A DNA stretch of 64,000 nucleotides from Mucilaginibacter ginkgonis. Lineage in GTDB: Bacteria > Bacteroidota > Bacteroidia > Sphingobacteriales > Sphingobacteriaceae. Under the pieces are notes generated by a model. That model saw nothing but the letters and a program-made list of their open reading frames with translations, ran no database searches and was not told the origin of the DNA. The position numbers were made by a program, and so were the translations under genes. The stretch covers positions 1,116,001 through 1,180,000 of the forward strand of contig NZ_CP066775.1 of NCBI RefSeq assembly GCF_009754905.2, written 5' to 3'. Positions 26,823 to 35,196 of this stretch are shown in pieces; the stretch's first letter is position 1, and each line of letters begins with the position of its first letter.

Positions 26823-27970
26823 CCAACACGTTTAAACACTTCAACAATTTCGTTGGCAGTTCTTTTCCAGGAAAAGTTTTTTAAGCGTTCTATGCCTTTA
26901 GCAATCATGTCTTTTCGCAATTGCGGATCGTCTAAAACCGATTGAATCTTTGCAACCAGTTCCTCAACTTTGTAAGGATTAAATGTTAGAACAGCATCGC
27001 CACCCACCTCAGGCAGGCAGGTATTATTGGATACGATAACAGGCACGTTATATTCAAACGCTTCCAGAACGGGCAATCCAAAACCTTCATTGAATGAAGG
27101 AAATACGTACAGCAACGCATTTGCATAAAGCTGCCCGATTTCCTGGTCTGTTAAGTATCCTGTTGTAATAATTTGTTCCTGCAACGCATTCTGCTCTATC
27201 AGTTCCTTTATCACATCATGATCATTGTCATATTGATTGGTAATAAATGAGCCTGCCAATACGAGTTTTAAATCGGGATAGCCAGTCTTTTTCAATTCTA
27301 CAAAAGCCTTTACCAGTGTAGGAATGTTCTTGCGTTTAAACATTGACCCTACATGCAGAATGTAGTTGTGTTTCTTTATTGGAAAACGATCGAGAACATG
27401 GTTGCCAGAAATGTCATCGGCATTATAATTCATCCTCTTAGGCCCATCAGGGACAACCACAATTTTAGAAGGATCTATACCGACGTGATGGGCAATTTGC
27501 TTTTTGCCGTATTCTGTAGCAGTGACAAGTAATGGCGATCGCCGGGCGCCAGGTACGGTTGTAGCTTTATAAAGCCAAAGCCAAAGCTTACCGTAACTCT
27601 CGGGCGATTCAAAACAAAAAGCATCATGTAAACCATGAACGGTTTTATAACCTAAATGAACAATGGGTACACAATTATCGACACAAAAAACAATATCGCA
27701 TTTTTGACCCCACGCTTTTAAAGGCAACACTATTTGCTTCCATAATTGGTAGCGAAAATGCTCAACCCATTTCCAGATTTTTTTTGGGCCGCTATAAACA
27801 GGTAGGAGAGTGTCGATGAACCGAAAACTTATACCGTCATCGTTCATGTGCGTAAATTCTCGCTGCAATTCCTCCAGGTAAGTTTTTATGCCTGTCTTTG
27901 CTTTTTTAAGATCTCTGATATCAACACCAACAATAATTGGCCTGTCGTTTCTTTGTATATTTTCGCTCAA
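26819..27970 (-). CDS. GT4-family glycosyltransferase (mannosyltransferase-like)
   Basis: A 383-residue GT-B enzyme. D-I-R-D-L-K-K-A-K-T-G-I-K-T-Y at residues 17-31 is the acceptor-side loop found in WbaZ/WbpY/MtfB-like mannosyl- and rhamnosyltransferases. The C-domain has L-H-V-G-S-M-F-K-R-K-N and P-S-F-N-E-G-F-G-L-P-V-L-E-A-F-E-Y, a full E-x7-E. With a GMD-like enzyme immediately upstream in the same operon, a GDP-linked donor (mannose or a 6-deoxy-mannose derivative) is a reasonable inference. The gene starts one base after the GMD-like stop and ends in a four-base overlap with the convergent GT4 gene. Confidence 0.88.
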   Translation of the reverse strand: MSENIQRNDRPIIVGVDIRDLKKAKTGIKTYLEELQREFTHMNDDGISFRFIDTLLPVYSGPKKIWKWVEHFRYQLWKQIVLPLKAWGQKCDIVFCVDNCVPIVHLGYKTVHGLHDAFCFESPESYGKLWLWLYKATTVPGARRSPLLVTATEYGKKQIAHHVGIDPSKIVVVPDGPKRMNYNADDISGNHVLDRFPIKKHNYILHVGSMFKRKNIPTLVKAFVELKKTGYPDLKLVLAGSFITNQYDNDHDVIKELIEQNALQEQIITTGYLTDQEIGQLYANALLYVFPSFNEGFGLPVLEAFEYNVPVIVSNNTCLPEVGGDAVLTFNPYKVEELVAKIQSVLDDPQLRKDMIAKGIERLKNFSWKRTANEIVEVFKRVG

Positions 27971-27971
27971 A

Positions 27972-28937
27972 CTATTTTATGTGATTTTTTTCCTCTTCCG
28001 CAGTTAAAATGTCTAGTACTTCAAAAAAAGACTTGTTGTAATGCCAACCCAATTGTGTTTTAGCCTTGGTATTGTCGCCATATATATCTTCGATGTCAGT
28101 TGGTCTGAACAATGACGGATCTTCCACTAACCGCTCATTGTCAATATTAAGACTTTTAAAAACATGCGTTATTATCTCTCTTAAGTAGACAGATTGACCG
28201 GAGCAAATTAGATAATCATCAGCAATATCTTGCTGTAACGATAGCCACATTGCCTTTACATAATCGGGTGCATAACCAAAATCACGCTTAACGTCGATAT
28301 TGCCCACTTTTAAAACATCTGCAATGCCATATTTAATGTCAAGCGAAGTTTTTATAACCTTTTTAATAAAATAATGAGGCCCCCGAAGATAGGACTCGTG
28401 GTTAAACAACACACCGTTTACGCAATGTACACCATAAGATTCACGGTAGTTAACGCCTATCCAATAGCCCGAGGCTTTAGAAATTGCGTAAGGACTTAAT
28501 GGATGTAACGGTGTTCTTTCTGTAACCGGCAATGTGTTAACACTGCCGAACATCTCACTGCTTGATGCCTGATAGACACGTGTGTGCATCGCTAAAAGCC
28601 TTACACTTTCTAAAATGTTTAATACCGATTGTGTGTTGTAATTTATGGTACCAATAGGCTGTTCAAACGATATGCCTACTGAACTTTGCGCCGCGAGGTT
28701 GTAAAATTCGTCTGGTTTGTATTTTAAAAGAATCTTAATAATGCTCGAAAAATCCAGCAAATCGCACTCTTCTATTTTAACTTTACCGATTAAGTTTAAG
28801 TAGATTAAGCCGTGTTTATTAAAGTTGTTATAACTGCGAACCAAACCAATAACCTTATAGCCTTCACTCAACAAAAGCTGCGTTAAATAAGATCCGTCTT
28901 GGCCTGTTATGCCCGTTATAACTGCAATCTTTGCCAT
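27972..28937 (-). CDS. gmd: GDP-mannose 4,6-dehydratase-like SDR
   Basis: A 321-residue SDR. I start it at the ATG at 28937 (M-A-K-I-A-V-I-T-G), because the upstream in-frame extension overlaps the previous gene and precedes the first beta strand. Signature features of GMD: the nucleotide loop T-G-I-T-G-Q-D-G-S-Y-L (8-18), N-L-A-A-Q-S-S-V near 80-87, the catalytic S-S-S-E-M-F-G (S127, E128), and Y150-A-I-S-K154. The H-E-S-x-x-R-G segment is also present. It would convert GDP-D-mannose to GDP-4-keto-6-deoxy-mannose, precursor of rhamnose, fucose, perosamine and related sugars. N-x-x-V-K-R-D-F-G-Y-A-P-D-Y in the second half is typical. The specific end product is not defined by the window. Confidence 0.85.
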   Translation of the reverse strand: MAKIAVITGITGQDGSYLTQLLLSEGYKVIGLVRSYNNFNKHGLIYLNLIGKVKIEECDLLDFSSIIKILLKYKPDEFYNLAAQSSVGISFEQPIGTINYNTQSVLNILESVRLLAMHTRVYQASSSEMFGSVNTLPVTERTPLHPLSPYAISKASGYWIGVNYRESYGVHCVNGVLFNHESYLRGPHYFIKKVIKTSLDIKYGIADVLKVGNIDVKRDFGYAPDYVKAMWLSLQQDIADDYLICSGQSVYLREIITHVFKSLNIDNERLVEDPSLFRPTDIEDIYGDNTKAKTQLGWHYNKSFFEVLDILTAEEEKNHIK

Positions 28938-28938
28938 A

Positions 28939-29628
28939 TCAATTTCGGGTCTTAATGATTTTAGCCGGTACACCGGCAACCACGCTATTTGGCGGCACCA
29001 TTTTATTCACAACACTTCCTGCCGCAACCACACTGCCTTCACCAATGATTACCCCGGCTAAGACCTTACAGCCTGCACCCAGCCAGCAATTGTTGCCAAT
29101 AACCGTAGCGGCTTTTGTGACACCCTGATCTTTTATGGTTTTATCAGGCTGGTCAAAGTTATGATTCTCAGAGAAAATGCTGATATCCGGCCCTGTGATT
29201 ACATCATCTCCAATGGTGATGCCGCCCTGTCCGGCTAAATATGCACGGGCATTTATGCCGGTACGGTTACCTATTTTTATTCCTACACCTTTATACGCAA
29301 CAACTCCGGTGGCAAAAAGAATTGAGCCGCGACCGATGGAAACGTTGTCTCCAAATTGAATGCCATTAAAAGAAAGCGCGTTTATTGATACGTTGTCGTC
29401 CAGGATCAGATTTTTCCCGGCCGTTACCTTATAGCCGTGACGAACGTTAACCCGCTTGCCGCAAAAAACAAATCCGGCCGAGCTTTTTAGAAACAATTTT
29501 AACCAACATCCGCGTATCAACTGACAAAGCCTGTGTATCGAGATAACTAACATATCGCGGTTTGAGTGCTTGCTTTCCCACTTGTAATCAGGATCGCGTT
29601 TTAGTTTACGTATTAAAGTTTCTATCAT
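28939..29628 (-). CDS. Hexapeptide-repeat (LbH) O-acetyltransferase
   Basis: A 229-residue protein whose second half shows the left-handed beta-helix hexapeptide pattern ([LIV]-G-x-x-x-x repeated), ending with the closing motif S-V-V-A-A-G-S-V-V-N and V-A-G-V-P-A-K-I-I. The catalytic histidine lies in S-E-N-H-N-F-D. The N-terminal 70 residues are basic and may associate with membrane. It belongs to the WbbJ/maltose-O-acetyltransferase group, which uses acetyl-CoA to acetylate sugars. It is transcribed between the Wzy-like gene (4-base overlap) and the GMD-like gene (one-base gap), so it probably modifies the same repeat unit. Confidence 0.9.
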   Translation of the reverse strand: MIETLIRKLKRDPDYKWESKHSNRDMLVISIHRLCQLIRGCWLKLFLKSSAGFVFCGKRVNVRHGYKVTAGKNLILDDNVSINALSFNGIQFGDNVSIGRGSILFATGVVAYKGVGIKIGNRTGINARAYLAGQGGITIGDDVITGPDISIFSENHNFDQPDKTIKDQGVTKAATVIGNNCWLGAGCKVLAGVIIGEGSVVAAGSVVNKMVPPNSVVAGVPAKIIKTRN

Positions 29629-31016
29629 AAGGCAGGGGCAGGTTGAGGGCTTTCAATGCCTTGTTTCATAACAACACTGATAAATAAGCCGGACAGAAAC
29701 CAATTCATGTATGAGATATAAGAAGACGACTCAATTTCTGATGTGAATAAAGGAATTAAAATTCCAAGTTTAAAAAGCAATACCGCGAGGCACAGTTTAC
29801 GTTCATTTCCTTTAAGCAACTTAAACCACTTTAACCCCTGCTTTATAAATAACAGGTAAACAATCAAATATAAAATTAGTGCGATTATGCCGGCTTGTAC
29901 ACCAATGATGATGAACTGGTTTTCGCCGCCAACGTTTTCGCCCAATGTGCCTGCCACCCGGCCGGTGGCGCCAAGGCCAAGACCCATGGGATTACCCGCA
30001 ATCGCCGTAATGCCTTGTACCCATTGCAACACGTGGCCAACACTAGACGGGTTACTAAAATCAATTGTAGAGATGATTATTTCAACAAAAGGATTTTGCT
30101 TTTTATCTAACCTAAGAAAAAGATAGGCCACATAAATGACGCCGGCTATAAAGCAATAATGAACGATTTTAGTAATCAACCTCTTCTTAGTCAGGAGGGC
30201 ATAGATGTAAATTACCAACAAATAACTTATTAACGGCGCGCGCGAAAAAGCCAAAACGATAGAACATACAGAAGCCACCAATGCCGCCAATCCGATCTTA
30301 CTTGCCCTAAATTTGTTATCATCACTCGTAAACAACGCTAGTATAACAGACAGTGCTAAAATAGTGGCGGCGGCATGCTCTAAAGGGTTTGAGAAAAAAC
30401 TGCCGTATCGCCTGTACCCGCCATCAGATTCGAAAGTTGTACTCAACCCAAAGTTACCGGATGGCTCCATATTAAAGAAGTAGTAGACGTAATCAGCATA
30501 ACCTGTTATAGTCTGAAGATTTTGATTAGCAATAGCTTCTCCTATCACAACAACGCCGGCGGCTATAGTTAAAATAAGCAGGTAGTTAAAATACTTGTTT
30601 ATAAATACAGTACGTATGTCTATAAATCTACCGGCAAAATAAACCACTATGAAGAAAGAAATGCTTTTTAATGCAATTAGCCGTTGTATAAATGTTTGCC
30701 CGCCTATAGGTAGTATAGCGTAAACAATTGTAAGCAGCAAGAAAGCTAATGTCAGGTAGTCTATTAAATGTAAACGTGGTACTTTCTTTACTAAAAGAAT
30801 ACCTATAATTAACACTATTAATATCAAAAACTCTTTGAAAAATTGCGCCGGCGGTAGCACGTCTCTCAAGCCCATCAAAAAGACGGCAGACATAGCTGTG
30901 GTGTAGATAGACAACCCGAATATAAGGAACAATAAAATGCCGGCCCTATTTCCCGAAAAAATTTCTTTAAGCGATGCTACAAAAGACAGCAGAAATATCA
31001 GTGGAAAGACAAACAT
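29625..31016 (-). CDS. O-antigen polymerase/ligase-like membrane protein (second Wzy)
   Basis: A 463-residue membrane protein with about 11-12 helices and the O-antigen ligase/polymerase pattern: a long loop after mid-protein containing G-G-Y-R-R-Y-G-S-F-F-S-N-P (the R-x-x-G-x-F-x-x-P signature seen in many Wzy/ligase relatives), and later G-N-P-M-G-L-G-L-G-A-T-G and G-G-E-N-Q-F-I-I. It would act on lipid-linked sugars at the periplasmic face. The start is 19 bases downstream of the GT2 gene and the end overlaps the acetyltransferase by 4 bases (TCAT on the plus strand). Confidence 0.85.
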   Translation of the reverse strand: MFVFPLIFLLSFVASLKEIFSGNRAGILLFLIFGLSIYTTAMSAVFLMGLRDVLPPAQFFKEFLILIVLIIGILLVKKVPRLHLIDYLTLAFLLLTIVYAILPIGGQTFIQRLIALKSISFFIVVYFAGRFIDIRTVFINKYFNYLLILTIAAGVVVIGEAIANQNLQTITGYADYVYYFFNMEPSGNFGLSTTFESDGGYRRYGSFFSNPLEHAAATILALSVILALFTSDDNKFRASKIGLAALVASVCSIVLAFSRAPLISYLLVIYIYALLTKKRLITKIVHYCFIAGVIYVAYLFLRLDKKQNPFVEIIISTIDFSNPSSVGHVLQWVQGITAIAGNPMGLGLGATGRVAGTLGENVGGENQFIIIGVQAGIIALILYLIVYLLFIKQGLKWFKLLKGNERKLCLAVLLFKLGILIPLFTSEIESSSYISYMNWFLSGLFISVVMKQGIESPQPAPAL

Positions 31017-31035
31017 CGCTTAAATATATATTGCC

Positions 31036-31959
31036 TTATTGATTTGGCCAAATAATGCGCAAAGGTGTAAATAAACCTTCTGTTAATCCACGCCATAAAA
31101 ATTTGATTTTGTGCTTGCGACCGCGAATTATAAAGTAGCAAAGCAATACTAAATAATAACTCAAATTATAAAGTAAATTAACAGGGTATAAAAGAGGAAG
31201 TCCATAACGCCTGATAAACCATAAATGATTGCGGCAAACGTAATAATGTATAACTGGTGAAAGCGTACCTTCTGAATTTTTTACCGACGTTTTAGCAGAT
31301 GCACCTGCTTCATGATACAACTTAGCAGTTGGAAGATACGCTAACCGCCCAATTTTTTTTAACCGATAGGACAGATCTGCGTCTTCATAGTAAAGGAAAA
31401 ATTTGCTATTAAACAAACCAGACTTTTGCAAAGCAGCATTTCGTACAAGCATACAACAACCTGTTAGCCAATCCGGCTCCAACGGAGTATGCAGGCCTGT
31501 CGCGCCATCCGCATTTTTATTGTATGTTTTACCAACCCATTTGTTAAAATATCCCGGCCCGTTCCATAGTGCTTTGGGTCGGTGCATCCAATAAATTGCA
31601 GGCTGTACGGCTACCGTGTTAGGATGGCTTTTAAGATGATTCGTCAACTTGATTATTAGGTTGTCTTTAACAATGGTATCGTTGTTAATTATTAATGAGT
31701 ATTTGTAGCCCCTTTCAATGCTTAACTTTAAGGCACGGTTGTTTCCTTCCGCAAACCCAAGATTTTTCGATTGAGAAATGTAGGTGAGACTAGGAAAGTG
31801 TTTGCTTATTTTATCGATTGATTGATCATTCGAGGCGTTGTCAATTATAATCGCATCGAATTCCCTACTGTCACAATGTTCAAACAGTGACCTTAGGCAA
31901 GCAATTGTATGTTCTGGTTTTTTGTAGTTAACTAAAATAACTGCCGTTTTATACCGCAT
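31036..31959 (-). CDS. Family 2 glycosyltransferase (rhamnosyltransferase-like)
   Basis: A 307-residue GT2 protein. I start it at the ATG at 31959 (M-R-Y-K-T-A-V-I-L-V-N-Y) rather than an in-frame TTG nine bases upstream. Motifs: V-I-L-V-N-Y-K-K-P, I-I-D-N-A-S-N-D-Q-S, L-G-F-A-E-G-N-N-R-A, and the N-N-D-T metal-binding motif near residue 96. Further on come L-T-G-C-C-M-L-V-R and Y-Y-E-D-A-D-L-S-Y-R, typical of the WcaA/RfbF rhamnosyltransferase-like branch. The C-terminus contains a hydrophobic segment (about 258-275) that may bind membrane. First gene of a minus-strand operon; it begins only 24 bases below the tRNA terminator. Confidence 0.9.
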   Translation of the reverse strand: MRYKTAVILVNYKKPEHTIACLRSLFEHCDSREFDAIIIDNASNDQSIDKISKHFPSLTYISQSKNLGFAEGNNRALKLSIERGYKYSLIINNDTIVKDNLIIKLTNHLKSHPNTVAVQPAIYWMHRPKALWNGPGYFNKWVGKTYNKNADGATGLHTPLEPDWLTGCCMLVRNAALQKSGLFNSKFFLYYEDADLSYRLKKIGRLAYLPTAKLYHEAGASAKTSVKNSEGTLSPVIHYYVCRNHLWFIRRYGLPLLYPVNLLYNLSYYLVLLCYFIIRGRKHKIKFLWRGLTEGLFTPLRIIWPNQ

Positions 31960-31982
31960 ACATTGCAAAGTAGGAATATCTA

Positions 31983-32011
31983 ATAAAAAAGCCTTAGAGT
32001 TATTCTAAGGC
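31983..32011 (-). terminator. Intrinsic terminator after tRNA-Pro
   Basis: On the minus strand an 8-base perfect stem (GCCTTAGA / TCTAAGGC, plus-strand arms 31991-31998 and 32004-32011) with a 5-base loop is followed by a run of T (plus-strand A at 31984-31990). It lies 25 bases after the tRNA 3' end. A weaker T-run on the other side (32012-32015) gives it some bidirectional character. Confidence 0.85.
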
Positions 32012-32035
32012 TTTTATGCTTGGTACCGCATTTTG

Positions 32036-32109
32036 TCGGGATGGCAGGATTCGAACCTGCGGCCTCCACATCCCAAATGTGGCGCGATACCGGGCTACGC
32101 TACATCCCG
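32036..32109 (-). tRNA. tRNA-Pro (anticodon UGG)
   Basis: The minus strand folds into a complete cloverleaf of 74 nt. The acceptor stem is CGGGATG paired with CATCCCG, and the D arm is GCGT/TCGC. The anticodon stem CCACA/TGTGG holds loop TTTGGGA, so the anticodon is TGG (proline). The T arm is GCAGG-TTCGAAT-CCTGC, and the discriminator is A. CCA is not encoded; the next bases read CAA. A perfect promoter lies just upstream and a terminator just downstream, so it is an autonomous unit between two glycan operons. Confidence 0.97.
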
Positions 32110-32119
32110 AAAGGGAATG

Positions 32120-32150
32120 CAAAAGTATGCTTTTAAATTGCGTAAGCAAA
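32120..32150 (-). promoter_or_regulatory. Bacteroidota-type promoter of tRNA-Pro
   Basis: Read on the minus strand, TTTG (plus 32147-32150) is followed after exactly 19 bases by TACTTTTG (plus 32120-32127), a full match to the TTTG-N19-TAnnTTTG consensus of the Bacteroidota primary sigma factor. Transcription would begin a few bases before the tRNA 5' end at 32109. It is the clearest promoter in the window and a strong taxonomic hint. Confidence 0.88.
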
Positions 32151-32343
32151 CTTTTTTTAAAAAAAATTGTCTCAAACGAACATCCATTCCGCTCTGGTAT
32201 TAACTAAATGAGTTAATGTGTTGCGTATCAGCTATTTTTACGTTCGCAGTAACATCACTAAAATTCAACCGCGTATATTTAAATTATTATCTTTAATATT
32301 GTAACCAGGATCGTTGTATCAACTGTGAAATAAATTCTTGCAA

Positions 32344-34293
32344 ATGTTCCAATCAATAAACATAGTACCCAGGTGGATAATCTTCATTTTGGATATTATA
32401 ATATGCGTATTTTCATTAGGCCTGGCATATTTCATTAGATATAATTTCGACATCTACAATATTGACGTAGCGGCCTTTAGCAGAAACATTCTTTTCTTTA
32501 TTGGAATAAACGCCATTGTTTTTTTAAGTGTAAAAACATACTCTGGAATTATTCGATATACGAGTTTGCAAGACGCACATCGAATTGTTTTGACTGTGCT
32601 TACCGTTAACGCTATCTTTTTTATTGCAAATCTTGTTTTATTAGCATATGGAAAAGGGCCGGTCTTATCTAATCAAATATTGGTGGTAAACGCCCTTTGT
32701 AGCGGCAGCATGCTTATCAGCTACCGGGTAATGGTCAAATATTTCTTTTTGTATATTAGAAATATAAGGATAGACAAACGCAAAGTTGTAATATATGGTG
32801 CCGGCGACATGGGTATGGCTGCAAAACGAAACCTAGATCACGACACTGCTGTAAATATGTCCATCGTCGGTTTTTTAGACGACGATGTTCGTAAGACAGG
32901 GAAAGTGATGGATGGCGCTAAAATTTACAGTGTAGATGCGTTTGAAAAATTTATTGGCACGCATGATAAAATAGATGATGTTATCATTGCTGTTAATCAT
33001 TTGAATGTCGATAGGAAGAATAAAATAGTTGATATCTGCCTTAAACACGGCATTAGGGTATTAACGCTTCCTCCAGTGACAACTTGGATAAATGGACACA
33101 TAGACTCGCGCCAGATAAAACAAATTAAGATTGAAGATTTGCTGGAACGAGAACCTATAAAAATTCATAATGATGAAATTGAAGAGCAGTTAAGAGGTAA
33201 AAGAATTGTTGTATCGGGCGCCGCGGGTTCAATTGGAAGCGAAATAGTGCGCCAGTTGAGCAAGTTCGATCCGCAATTAATTATTTTGGTTGACCAGGCC
33301 GAGTCGCCGTTGCATGAGTTACAACTTGAACTCCAAGAAGAGTGCAGCAACTTAATTTTTCATGCTTTCATAGGCGACGTTCGCGATAAGAACCGCATGG
33401 AGACGATGTTTAAGACTTTTCAACCGCAGTATGTTTATCATGCCGCGGCTTATAAGCACGTTCCTCTTATGGAGCATAACCCCGCCGAAGCAATACGTAC
33501 AAATATTTTAGGTACCAAAATAATGGCCAACCTGTCTGTTCAATATGGCGTGCAAAAGTTTGTAATGATATCTACAGATAAGGCTGTTAACCCAACAAAT
33601 ATAATGGGTGCGTCGAAACGCATTGCCGAGATTTATGTCCAATCACTATTTAACTCATTTACTCAATCTGGCATTATTTACGAAAACGGACTTAGTCATC
33701 TAAACAGTAACCGTAATCCTGAAAAAACCCGTTTCATCACTACCCGATTTGGGAACGTTCTGGGATCTAATGGTTCTGTTATACCCCGTTTTAAGGCTCA
33801 GATAGAAAAGGGTGGGCCCATTACGGTTACGCATAAAGATATTACACGCTATTTTATGACTATACCCGAAGCTTGCCGGCTAGTTTTAGAAGCGGGATCT
33901 ATGGGTAACGGCGGTGAGATATTCATATTTGATATGGGCAGGTCTGTGAAAATCGCAGAACTGGCAACAAAAATGATCAGGCTGTCAGGTTTAGTGCCTA
34001 ATCAAGATATTGCCATAGAATTTACTGGTTTAAGGCCGGGCGAAAAATTATACGAAGAATTGCTAAACGATAAAGAAAACACGCTACCCACTCACCATCA
34101 TAAGATTATGGTGGCAAAAGTACGTGAATATCACTTCGAGAGTATCTTAAAACACATAGACGAACTCATCCAGCTTTCTGCAGGCAACAATAGTTTACGC
34201 ATGGTTGCTAAAATGAAAGAGTTAGTACCCGAATTTAAAAGTAACAACTCAATTTACGAGCAACTGGACACGGAATCCACAATAAGTAATTAA
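32344..34293 (+). CDS. Membrane-bound UDP-GlcNAc 4,6-dehydratase, WbpM/CapD family
   Basis: A 649-residue protein; I use the ATG at 32344, two codons after an in-frame TTG. The N-terminus has four to five membrane helices (about 10-120), then a Rossmann domain (V-I-Y-G-A-G-D-M-G, near 148-156). The C-terminal SDR domain starts with V-S-G-A-A-G-S-I-G-S-E. Its active site reads S-T-D-K-A-V-N-P-T-N-I-M-G-A-S-K-R, with Met where most SDRs have Tyr. This S-M-K triad is the hallmark of WbpM/FlaA1/PglF 4,6-dehydratases. It makes UDP-4-keto-6-deoxy-GlcNAc, the substrate of the WbpV-like reductase at 6938-7849. Single gene between the tRNA and the export operon, with 159 bases after it. Confidence 0.93.
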   Translation: MFQSINIVPRWIIFILDIIICVFSLGLAYFIRYNFDIYNIDVAAFSRNILFFIGINAIVFLSVKTYSGIIRYTSLQDAHRIVLTVLTVNAIFFIANLVLLAYGKGPVLSNQILVVNALCSGSMLISYRVMVKYFFLYIRNIRIDKRKVVIYGAGDMGMAAKRNLDHDTAVNMSIVGFLDDDVRKTGKVMDGAKIYSVDAFEKFIGTHDKIDDVIIAVNHLNVDRKNKIVDICLKHGIRVLTLPPVTTWINGHIDSRQIKQIKIEDLLEREPIKIHNDEIEEQLRGKRIVVSGAAGSIGSEIVRQLSKFDPQLIILVDQAESPLHELQLELQEECSNLIFHAFIGDVRDKNRMETMFKTFQPQYVYHAAAYKHVPLMEHNPAEAIRTNILGTKIMANLSVQYGVQKFVMISTDKAVNPTNIMGASKRIAEIYVQSLFNSFTQSGIIYENGLSHLNSNRNPEKTRFITTRFGNVLGSNGSVIPRFKAQIEKGGPITVTHKDITRYFMTIPEACRLVLEAGSMGNGGEIFIFDMGRSVKIAELATKMIRLSGLVPNQDIAIEFTGLRPGEKLYEELLNDKENTLPTHHHKIMVAKVREYHFESILKHIDELIQLSAGNNSLRMVAKMKELVPEFKSNNSIYEQLDTESTISN

Positions 34294-34334
34294 CACTTAT
34301 TTTCTCATGAGTTAAAGAATAAACTAATGGAATG

Positions 34335-34342
34335 TAGTTTTG
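34335..34342 (+). promoter_or_regulatory. Candidate -7 element (TAGTTTTG) before the half-TolC operon
   Basis: An exact TAnnTTTG match in the 159-base gap upstream of the ATG at 34453, but without a clear TTTG 19-21 bases before it. A second, imperfect candidate (TTG at 34359 and TAGTTTG at 34378, 16-base spacer) lies closer to the gene. One of these probably drives the operon that runs to 41460. Confidence 0.3.
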
Positions 34343-34452
34343 ATAACTTAAAAGAAAATTGCCCCGCGTTTTCAACATAGTTTGCCGTTGCCTGTCTATT
34401 GCTCTAATTTAGTGCACGAGTGTTATTGACGAGCCATAGATTATTTCCTGTG

Positions 34453-35196
34453 ATGAGAAAGTATTTGATTACGCTGAAAATTACTGCAGTATTATTGGTT
34501 TGCTTCACACTATCTGCAAAGGCGCAAACAGGCTTGATACAAGAAATCTCCGAGGTATACTTGACAAAATTGGTAGAGACAGCGCGTTTACACTATCCAC
34601 GTGTAAAAACTTATAACAGCCGTATCAAAATCGCGGAAGGTAACGTGGCTAAGGCCAAACTTTCCTATTTCGATGAGTTTACACTGTCATACATTTACAG
34701 CCCACATGCGGGTCAGGGCACTACCGGTGTTGCTGCTACTAATCCTGTAAGCACAACTACAGGGGCAACAACTACCATCGCATCTAACTATAATTACTTC
34801 AATAGCATACAGGTAGGTTTCTTCTTTAATCCAACAAACTTTCTAATAAAGCCCCACAACGTAAGGCAATCTAAAGAAGAGCTCAATATCGCTTATAATG
34901 ACCAGGCCGAATACTTAATCACGTTGCGTACGGACATTAAGAAACTATACTATGTGTTTAAAACCCGTGAGGCAGAACTCAAGGTGCAGATACAGAACGC
35001 GTCTCTAGACGATCAAACACTTACATTGGAGAAGCGCCGTTTTGAAAAGGGGGAAGAAACTTTTGAATTGTACAGTAAAGCCGTTGCAGGCGCCTCTGCA
35101 AATACATTAGCCCGTATAGCCGCAGAGAGCGGTTACCTTGCCGCCAAAGCAGATCTTGAAGCTCTACTAGGCGAGAAAATAGAAAACATCAGATAG
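34453..35196 (+). CDS. Half-length TolC-family outer-membrane protein
   Basis: A 247-residue protein. The ATG at 34453 gives a good signal peptide (M-R-K-Y, hydrophobic 7-20, cleavage after S-A-K-A-Q); a GTG 33 bases upstream adds residues that do not fit. The mature part begins like the first repeat of TolC-family outer-membrane efflux proteins (Y-L-T-K-L-V-E-T-A-R-L-H-Y-P-R), has a beta-hairpin-like central part (S-Y-I-Y-S-P then Q-V-G-F-F-F-N-P), and ends with long helices rich in Glu/Lys/Ala (A-A-K-A-D-L-E-A-L-L-G-E). TolC proteins have two such repeats in about 430 residues; this has one. It would need six copies per channel instead of three, if it forms one. The stop abuts the start of the co-polymerase gene with no spacer. 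Confidence 0.75.
   Translation: MRKYLITLKITAVLLVCFTLSAKAQTGLIQEISEVYLTKLVETARLHYPRVKTYNSRIKIAEGNVAKAKLSYFDEFTLSYIYSPHAGQGTTGVAATNPVSTTTGATTTIASNYNYFNSIQVGFFFNPTNFLIKPHNVRQSKEELNIAYNDQAEYLITLRTDIKKLYYVFKTREAELKVQIQNASLDDQTLTLEKRRFEKGEETFELYSKAVAGASANTLARIAAESGYLAAKADLEALLGEKIENIR

Noticed and set aside
32036..32109. tRNA-Pro as an integration site of a genomic island
   Set aside because: No integrase or transposase in the window and no second copy of the tRNA 3' end was noticed; strand changes here look like operon organisation.
34453..35196. Half-TolC explained as a frameshifted or truncated full-length gene
   Set aside because: The next gene starts immediately after its stop and no leftover TolC second repeat can be seen before or after it.
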